Below, piece by piece: positions 56,800-64,000 of a stretch of DNA of 64,000 bases. Location of the stretch: positions 8,085,209 to 8,149,208 of the forward strand of contig NC_087065.1 in NCBI RefSeq assembly GCF_963678635.1. Reading direction: 5' to 3'. Source of the stretch: Symsagittifera roscoffensis. Lineage: Eukaryota > Xenacoelomorpha > Acoela > Convolutidae. Position 1 is the stretch's first letter, and each line of letters opens with the position of its first letter. The position numbers and the translations under genes are program-made. The notes under the pieces were generated by a model. That model saw only the letters and a program-made list of their open reading frames with translations. It was not told where the DNA came from and made no database searches.

Positions 56800-57609
56800 T
56801 AGGTTTACGACCAAAATGCAATTCAAAAGGTGATTTCTTAAGCACCAAATGATTACTCTTGCGAATGTTCTCAAGTATTTGTTGAATCATTTTCCTAAAG
56901 TTTTTGAAATTAGGATCGAGTTTTGCAACACCCAGTTTTCTCTGGATTGTCTGAATCGTTCGTTCAACCAAACCACTGCCTCTACGATCTCCGACCGGCG
57001 AGAGGATTGTTTAATACCTCTGCTAGAGCAAAACTCTTGCACCAAAATATTTTTAAAACCTGAACCATGATCCATTCTGATAGACTGAGGTAGACCATGG
57101 ATACGAAACTAAGATTCAAGGAAATTAGTAACCTTCTTAGCCCCAGTAGTTTTAGAAATAAGAGCTGAAGGAATTTTAGAGAACCGATCGATTGCTACCA
57201 AAAGAAAGATCTTAGTTCCTTTATCATCAAGTATAGGACCAGCTAAATCTAGTTGTAATTCCTGATTAGGTCCAGACAGAACATGCAAAGGTTGCGCAGT
57301 ATTAAAAACTGACGAGGGTTTAAGATTCTTACCAAACAAGATGCATTCAAGGCATTTCTCGCACGTATCGGTGATCTGACGTTTCATAAATGGCCAACAG
57401 AGATATTCAGAGGCAGCCATCATAGCCTCTTGTCCCGGGTGAGATCGGTGCAGACGAGTGAGCACGGCTTGTCGAAGAGGTTCGGGTATGGCCAATTTGT
57501 TATCAATAACTACACAGTTATTAACCACAGCTGCTTTAGGCCAGAATTGGGCCATATACGAATCAAGCTTGTTGAAAGATGTGATGTCCTTGTTTATGAT
57601 AGCTCGAAT
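56800..57609 (-). pseudogene. Gypsy integrase, frameshifted
   Basis: The H2C2 zinc-binding domain is present in the 57109-57555 stretch (LHRSHPGQ, then CEKCLEC). The core begins with the first catalytic Asp (LQLDLAGP). The second catalytic Asp is in RMDHGSGF (57060-57075), and the Glu (SGLVERTIQT) is read in a different frame near 56950-56990. At least one frameshift, plus a stop near 56800, splits it. The enzyme would join element DNA to the host genome; this copy is broken. Confidence 0.85.
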
Positions 57610-57643
57610 TCTACCCCTGATTGGAAATTAGACGTCTAAATAC

Positions 57644-57927
57644 AGTAAATTGTTTTAGAATTGAATAATTTGTTACTTGAATCACTTTGTTGCTTGGTTT
57701 CAAATATATTCTTGTAATAGGAAATTTATCCTGAATGATCATGAGTTTAAGTTGAATAAAGATTATCAAGCAAAACAATATAGATATCAGAAAAGGAATG
57801 AACACGCTCTGCGTGGTATTGTGTATAGATTAGCTCAATGACCTCGGTTAGTATAATTAACATCAATCTGCAGTAGGACTGCAAAAGAACAAGTAAATAA
57901 CGAGGTACCGAAGGTCGCCTCACGACA
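57644..57927 (-). repeat. 5' LTR of the gypsy element
   Basis: Begins TGTCGTGAGGCGACC on the minus strand. It is followed within ~40 bp by integrase coding sequence rather than a primer site and gag. Confidence 0.85.
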
Positions 57928-60900
57928 GGCAGAAAAAATTAAAACTAACGAAGTGCATTCATAAAAGAAGTAATATGTTTGAAAGCACTTCTGTGGTTAT
58001 ATGTTCATTTTAGGACTCTTTGCTGGGAAAAATCGAGAAACCTCCAGGAGAAAATTGCTTCGTTTTTTCCACTCAAATAAACTAACTGGAGCTCTTTGTG
58101 CACAACAAAACGCAGAACGAGGCTTGGAATAAATCAATTAAAGAAAAATTTGCCAACGGTGACATTTACACTATCGTGGAATTTTTTCGCAATCTTTTAC
58201 CTCGTTCTGTTTACTTTTCCCGCTCGGTCACTACAACTGTATAAACAATATCATTAAATAGCGTTCTTAAGTAGGAATGGACCTCATAAGCAGCAGTTAA
58301 TTTGTTTTAACTAAGCCAAGGTAGATCAGGCATTTTTAATGCAGCGAATAACTTTGCAAAAAATTGTGCTAAAACAAGCAACTTCAGAGGGAAAAAAAAC
58401 TGCCTGCACCCAATGATTTCAATCCATTTTTTAAATTAACCTATTTAAACTATACTTAGACTTTCTGAGTGCTTTCAAAAAGCTGCTTTCAGTAATTATT
58501 TCGGGCTGTTATCACGAAGTTTGTGCAACTTCTATTTTTTATCCAAATTGAGTATATCCATTTCGCTGTGAATTTGCTTTAGAAAATTGCACTTAAAAGT
58601 TAATTTTGGGACAAGCAAATTGAGAAATTTCAATTTAATCAATTTTGAATCACCAGAGGAACCCAATGAATGCAAAACTTTTAAGAATTCTCTGAATCCA
58701 GTAGTTTACGACAAAAAACTTTTCCTAATTATTTGTTGTTACACTGAAGGCAAAATTTCTTGAGAACAAATAGTTGCGCAACTTTTGGAGCAAAACGAAA
58801 CTAAAAATAGCTTGAAAATTGCTCGAAGCTACAAACTTTTTCCTTTCTTACAACCTCAAAACTAGATTTATTTTTTTTCTTGTGAGATCATATCAAACTC
58901 AATCGAAAACTGTTCACTCAATTTTTTAGACAATTAAATTGGTTCAAAATTTCCTACAGCAACCGAACTAAAATAATTTGAAATCCAATACCGTTACCAA
59001 TGTGCACTTGGTTAATCGATTTAAATCACTCTAAAACCATAATCTTCAGTTCGGTGAGCCAAATTACTTTTGTCTAGGTGACTTCTCTTCAATTATTCTG
59101 TGTGAATTTGGAGTAGTCTGACCTTTACATTTTCAAATTCGAATGGCCGTACAAAAATTACCCGTGCCGAGAAAAACCGGTTTCGATATATCGTTTTTTT
59201 TTGCCTAATTTTGAGCAAGTAGGTCTTATGAGACTTACTTGCTCGCTTTACTCGAACGAAACTAGACTGAACGTATCATTAAAGCAGAAAAAAACTTAGT
59301 TCGCATCTTTGAAAACTACTTCTGAAAACTTCTCTTAGAGCTTTCTTCACTATTTAAACTATTTAAACTACTTTTCATCAATCCATGCAGAAAAAAACGC
59401 CACTTTTTTTCAAAAGAACATTTTTTGTAGTTTTTCACAAGTGTGTGCGTGTGGTCGGATTATGATCAACTTTTGATCTCTCTATTTTATTAATTTTTTT
59501 ATTTTTCATTTAAAAACGCATTCAACATGTTGGCTCCATAAAAATGCAGACTGAGAAAATTTTTTCCGGACACGATTATGCTAGCTACTGATAGTGGTTT
59601 CAATATGCTACCCGATTCCATCACCGATGAGTTTTTGTTGATACCTTAAATGGCGTGGAAAACATCGACCCTAGTCCACTGCCAATCTTACTCATTTCTG
59701 GACTATAACAAAAACGACTTCTACAAAAATGAAACCGATTTTTTTTTAATTTTCCCAAGTGCAAGAGCATTGCAAACAGAATCACTAATCAAATTAACAG
59801 ATCTTCACTTTGATTTAATTAAAAGGAAACTTCATCGACGAGACATTTGTTTGATAAAGAGTCGATGACAATTTCAATTATGGTTTCGGGCGTAATTGGC
59901 ATTTCATATTTTGGCTTCTCTGACATTAAAATTATAGCTTCGGTCCAAGCTATCGTTAAGTTCATAACTATAATAAATAGCAGCTGTTTGCCCCATTAAT
60001 TGATTAATTTACTGGTCAACAATTTCGGGTTTATAAGGGAAAAAAGTCAGTTAAAATTTTTGAATCCTCAGAATAATCGGACATGCATTAGTTCGAAAAA
60101 AAGACATGTCACCACATGAATTTTAAATGGAATTCAAGCTTAGCAGGGATTTTTTTGAGCTTCTGATTTCAACAGTTGGAGCTCTTTAACTATCGCCCCA
60201 AGGTTATCTAGTAACGAATTGCCACTCCTTTAAAGAAATAATTCAATGGTTAAGTTAATTAAAATTTGAACCTAGTAACGAATCCCCCCCCTTTGCGAAA
60301 AGGTGAGGGAAATAGTTTTGACCTCTAACTAATTCTAATACGTTTGCAACATTTATCATACCATCACAGAAAACAATCTGTTCATAACTTAGAGCACATG
60401 TAAGCATGAAAACTGAAGTTAGTACGGCATCGTCGTAGTCATAGTTCTGTATAATACACAACGCATAGTTGTTATTAACGATAGTAGTTATAGTATCACT
60501 ATGAGTTAAATTACACTTAATTGACTCAAGTAAGACGATGAACTTAGACGATGAACAAGTAAGACTGTAATTTTTCTGCTCTCGAATTGATCAAATTTAA
60601 CTTAAGTCTATCTGTTTATAGATGGTAATTGGTCATAATGCGTGTCTATGTTGATATAATCCTAGTCTCTGCGTCTGTTTATGAGTTACATGGTAGTACT
60701 TATCGGAAATATGATAGATTGTGAGAACAAGATATAAAATACAATATATGAGATGTTCCTATTCAAAATTTATTTTTAAATTTGAATCAAATTACGCAAC
60801 TTGTGAAATTATTTGACAAAAGAGGCAGATTTATATTTTAAAATGCTTTTGTAATGAACTAAATTTATAAAAGGCATATCCTTAATTTGAGAAAAACTAA

Positions 60901-61345
60901 ATGAAAAAGGAACAAACTGGAGAGTATTTGAGCTGCAAGTACTTGATCAAAACTCCAAGGAACAAAGCGGAAAAAAATATATATAATTTTAACGCATTAG
61001 GTTCAAATAGTAGCTTATTTAGATAGATTGGATGGTGGTTTGAAACTATTTTACGAAAGTTTCGGCCGATCGGCAAAATTTTGTCTTATGGCGCATATAT
61101 ATTCTTCTTCAATTTGCCGGTGTATATATATAAAACGTAATTAACTTTGAGGATGCGCTCGTAAAAACAAAACTTTCAGGTCAAAACATTCAGTAAGTGC
61201 CCAAAAAGGCACTATTGACTTGTTCCTTCTGAAATTTGGCGGATGAGCAGAAGATTCAAGCAAAGAGGGTCTTTATAGTCTTTTAAGAACAATCATTTTG
61301 GTCTATCTATTCGAAAAATCAATTTGATCCACCTAATTTTTGATA
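57928..61345. other. Non-coding and decayed repeats
   Basis: No supported gene. 59500-59640 resembles 51940-52085, and 60190-60310 resembles 47611-47730 (shared CTAGTAACGAAT blocks). An AC/TATATA-rich stretch lies near 61090-61135. Confidence 0.5.
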
Positions 61346-61349
61346 ATTT

Positions 61350-64000
61350 GCAAGCCAGGCAAAGCATTGCGAGCTAGCAGAGGAAAAATGAAACAAAAGC
61401 CAAAAAGTCGAAAAAAAATACTTGAGACATTTCGAGAAAACCACAAACTAAAAAAATTTCAGAAACTTGAAACGATGTTCAATTTGACGAAAACTCGTTT
61501 ACTGGCTTAAAATAGCGTTTAAAAAACAATAATTACCATTATAGCATTTATAAAGCGGCAACTAAACCGACAAAAACTGATTAAACTCCCGTTGAGCATA
61601 ATTGCTTTTAAATGAAAAACATTTATAAGTTCTGAAAATGTAAATTTTTATGCTCCCCCTCTATAAGCACGCAAAATTATAAAAAATTTTTTTTTTTAAA
61701 CCGGCTCAAGAAACTAATACTTACCAGACAAAACAATGCGAGCTAGCGCAAGGAAAATGGAACAAAAGCCAATAAGTCGGAAAAAAACTTATAACATTTC
61801 GAGATAACCACACCAAAAAAAGTTAAGAAATTTGTCTGAGATGATGCTCAAATTGACGAACACACGACAACAAACACATTGACTGGCATTTAAGAAGAAA
61901 TTTGAATATTTATAGCATTTATCAAGCAACAACTGAACCGACAAAAATTCATTAGACTCACGTTGAGCATAATTGCTGTTAAATGCTAAATTTTTGAAAG
62001 TTCTGAAAATCTAACTATTTTTGCTCTCCCTCTGGAAGCACGCAAAACTATAAAATTATATTTGTGTTTTAAATCACCGCTGTTAGATCAACTATTCAGC
62101 AGAGCATAAGCCGAAAAAAATGAGTACAAAACAAGTTTTAATACAAAAAAAAGCTACAAACGTAACAAATTTACAAATTACAGTAGCAAAACATAACTCT
62201 TTCAATTACAGTAAAAATTTCATAACGAACAGCAAAATTCATAAGAAAGCGTCTAAGCCAACTTGAGACTAGCAGAAATGACATTTCAACATTTTGTGAA
62301 AAGAAAAATTTCCTTTTTGAAAAAAAAAACGGTTTTTGATCAGATAGGACCTTTACCACCTCAGGTGTTGTGTTTTTATCAAAACAATAGTGTGCCGGAA
62401 AAACTAAAATAACTTGAATTTGATTACAGGCAGACTATCATATGATTTAAATATTTTGTTAAGCAAGAAAATTGCGGAATGCAGCAACTAAGTCGACAAA
62501 ACATCAGACCAACGATACGCCAAAAATTTCTTCGAAACGGAAAAATTTGACCTAAGAAAATAGACCTGCCTAGATTCGAACACATGACATTATCCAGCCT
62601 AGGCGTAGTTGTTACTTCAATGCCAGGTTTGCGAAAGAAGACAAGAAAATTGATTTAGTTATCGATAGCAAGAGTACTGATATAACTTTTAAAAAGTACT
62701 GGCAGTAGTAGCATTAGACCGGTAATTTAGTTCAATTTTTCAAAAATTTTAACCTGATAGCGCATAAACGGAGTGCCCGTGTTGTTAAGCAAGCTGGTAA
62801 CCCGAAAAAATCTGCATAGCGATTTAATAACGCTGGCTAATCGCAAGCTTTGAAACTGTGGCAATTTTTTGCATCAGTATTTTTAAGTTTATTTTTCAGT
62901 AGCGAAAACAAAATATAGCTAACAGAAAGTTGAACAAATGTAAAAAAATAGAAAGTTTTTTTCGAAGATTTAAAATTTTTTTTATAATATTTTGAAAAAA
63001 AATATATTCATTTATGATTGAAAATTTTGTAATAAAAAATTATTCCAATTTAGCAAAACTGAATTAATTAATAAGTTTTTTTATTCCACTCTGAATACTA
63101 AAAATCAAGACCTATTTTCGATACTAGAAATTGATTAGGATTTTAGCGCCGTTTTTGCTTTCGTAATAAAAGACGCAAATTTTAGCAGTGAGATTTGCCG
63201 AGGTTTTAGAATGAAAACTTGGTTGTTGAACAATAAGTAAATTGTTTTAGAATTGAATAATTTGTTACTTGAATCACTTTGTTGCTTGGTTTCAAATATA
63301 TGCTTGGAAGGGGAAGTTTATCCTGAAAGATCATGAGTTTAAGATGAATAAAGATTATCTAGCAAAACAATATAGATATCAGAAAAGGAATGAACACGCT
63401 CTGCGTGGTATTGTAGATAGATTAGCGCAATGACCTCGGTTAGTATAATTAACATCAATCTGCAAGAGGACTGCAAAAGAACAAGTAAATAACGAGGTAC
63501 CGAAGGTCGCCTCACGACATTCCCCGCGGGAGAAAAAATTTTGAGAAACAACCCAAAGTTAGAGAGATAATAAAACTGCACCCAGACGAGCAAATGATTG
63601 ATAGCCCCCCTATCCCACACAAATGCTGTACAGTGAATCAGAAAAAACAAGATAACATGAAGGAGTTTGAATGAGTTTAATAGAGTTTTAAACTGGACAT
63701 ATAGTCAATCCTTTCCAGTAGCTTCTTTCGCATGAGCGAGAGGGGGAGACGTCGTCGCTGAAGGTCCAGGTGGAAAATGATCCCGAATGAGGGGTTTTCG
63801 TGGTGAAGACGAAGACGCTAACACCGTTTCAGAGGGCAAATTGGGGTCCTCCTCAACTGATTTGACTGAAGTTACTATCACCGTTTCAGAGGGCAATTTT
63901 GGTCCTCCTCGACGGATTCGACAGAATGCCGCAACGGATCGCCAAAAAACTGAGTAGGCTTCTTACTACGATGTGACGCCCGGACTGACTCGGCATCGTC
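61350..64000. repeat. Second copy of the 52.8-55.6 kb segment (direct, runs off the end)
   Basis: Collinear with 52829 to about 55650 at very high identity: both 541-bp-type units, the tRNA-like block, the gypsy 3' LTR (63236-63519) and the start of the gypsy C-terminal region (63705-63896). The main difference is a ~170-bp deletion at about 61685, replaced by a T-run. Small indels shift the offset from 8521 to about 8342. Confidence 0.9.
63236..63519 (-). repeat. Gypsy LTR in the duplicated segment
   Basis: Same flanks as the LTR at 54897-55177 (AAAACTTGGTTGTTGAACAA outside, CCCCGCGGGAG inside). It was therefore copied with the segment rather than inserted separately. Confidence 0.9.

Larger units (their letters stand above)
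54897..57927 (-). mobile_element. Internally deleted Ty3/gypsy LTR retrotransposon
   Basis: Read on the minus strand: 5' LTR (57927-57644), integrase zinc-binding domain, broken integrase core, C-terminal region, polypurine tract (CCGCGGGGAA just before the 3' LTR) and 3' LTR (55177-54897). Gag, protease, reverse transcriptase and RNase H are absent; the integrase begins almost directly after the 5' LTR. LTR outer edges are defined only by where the copies diverge, and no target duplication was found. Confidence 0.85.

Noticed and set aside
59650-59868. 72-residue plus-strand ORF
   Set aside because: No motif and overlaps a diverged repeat also seen near 52 kb.

Overview
The window looks like nuclear DNA of an invertebrate animal. 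It is AT-rich, with long A and T runs and very low coding density. It carries a spliced SLC45-type sugar transporter fragment with good splice sites. It also holds a BEL/Pao LTR retrotransposon (a clade known mainly from animals), a Ty3/gypsy fragment, a FLYWCH-MULE DNA transposon, hAT-like miniature elements and tRNA-derived SINE-like pieces. Nothing seen is bacterial or viral in layout: no operons, rRNA or CRISPR. The species cannot be named from the sequence.

Layout, left to right. At 0-2.9 kb, two overlapping minus-strand ORFs of unknown function are followed by a leader-like tract of short repeats and two hairpins. At 2.9-6.0 kb there is one candidate membrane-protein exon, a hAT-like remnant and a 9-bp microsatellite. 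An intact intronless aspartate/glutamate racemase-family gene lies at 6.0-6.9 kb (minus). A complete but dead MULE transposon with long terminal inverted repeats and a perfect 9-bp target duplication occupies 7720-9959. Decayed repeats fill 10-14.4 kb. A complete BEL/Pao element with two LTRs and a perfect 5-bp target duplication lies at 14430-20858; its reading frames are broken and a large part of pol is deleted. Two exons of an SLC45 transporter lie at 21.7-22.5 kb (minus). From 23 to 45.3 kb a ~540-bp repeat family with hairpin ends (called family A here) recurs about ten times, twice as head-to-tail tandems. The same stretch holds a gapless 194-bp palindrome, a clean 280-bp hAT-like MITE, a 45-bp minisatellite and a few candidate terminal exons. 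A 666-residue F-box-like protein built on 23-residue repeats lies at 45.2-47.2 kb (minus), and its last codons and stop come from a family A copy. From 48 to 64 kb the DNA is nested repeats: hAT-like remnants, tRNA-like blocks, an internally deleted gypsy element (54.9-57.9 kb) and a direct ~2.7-kb duplication of 52.8-55.6 kb that begins again at 61.35 kb and runs off the window end.

Three host genes are reasonably supported: the racemase, the SLC45 transporter (partial) and the F-box-like protein. They do not form a pathway. Most of the remaining sequence that can be classified is mobile DNA. Splice sites, repeat boundaries and target duplications were read by eye; no homology search or folding program was run.
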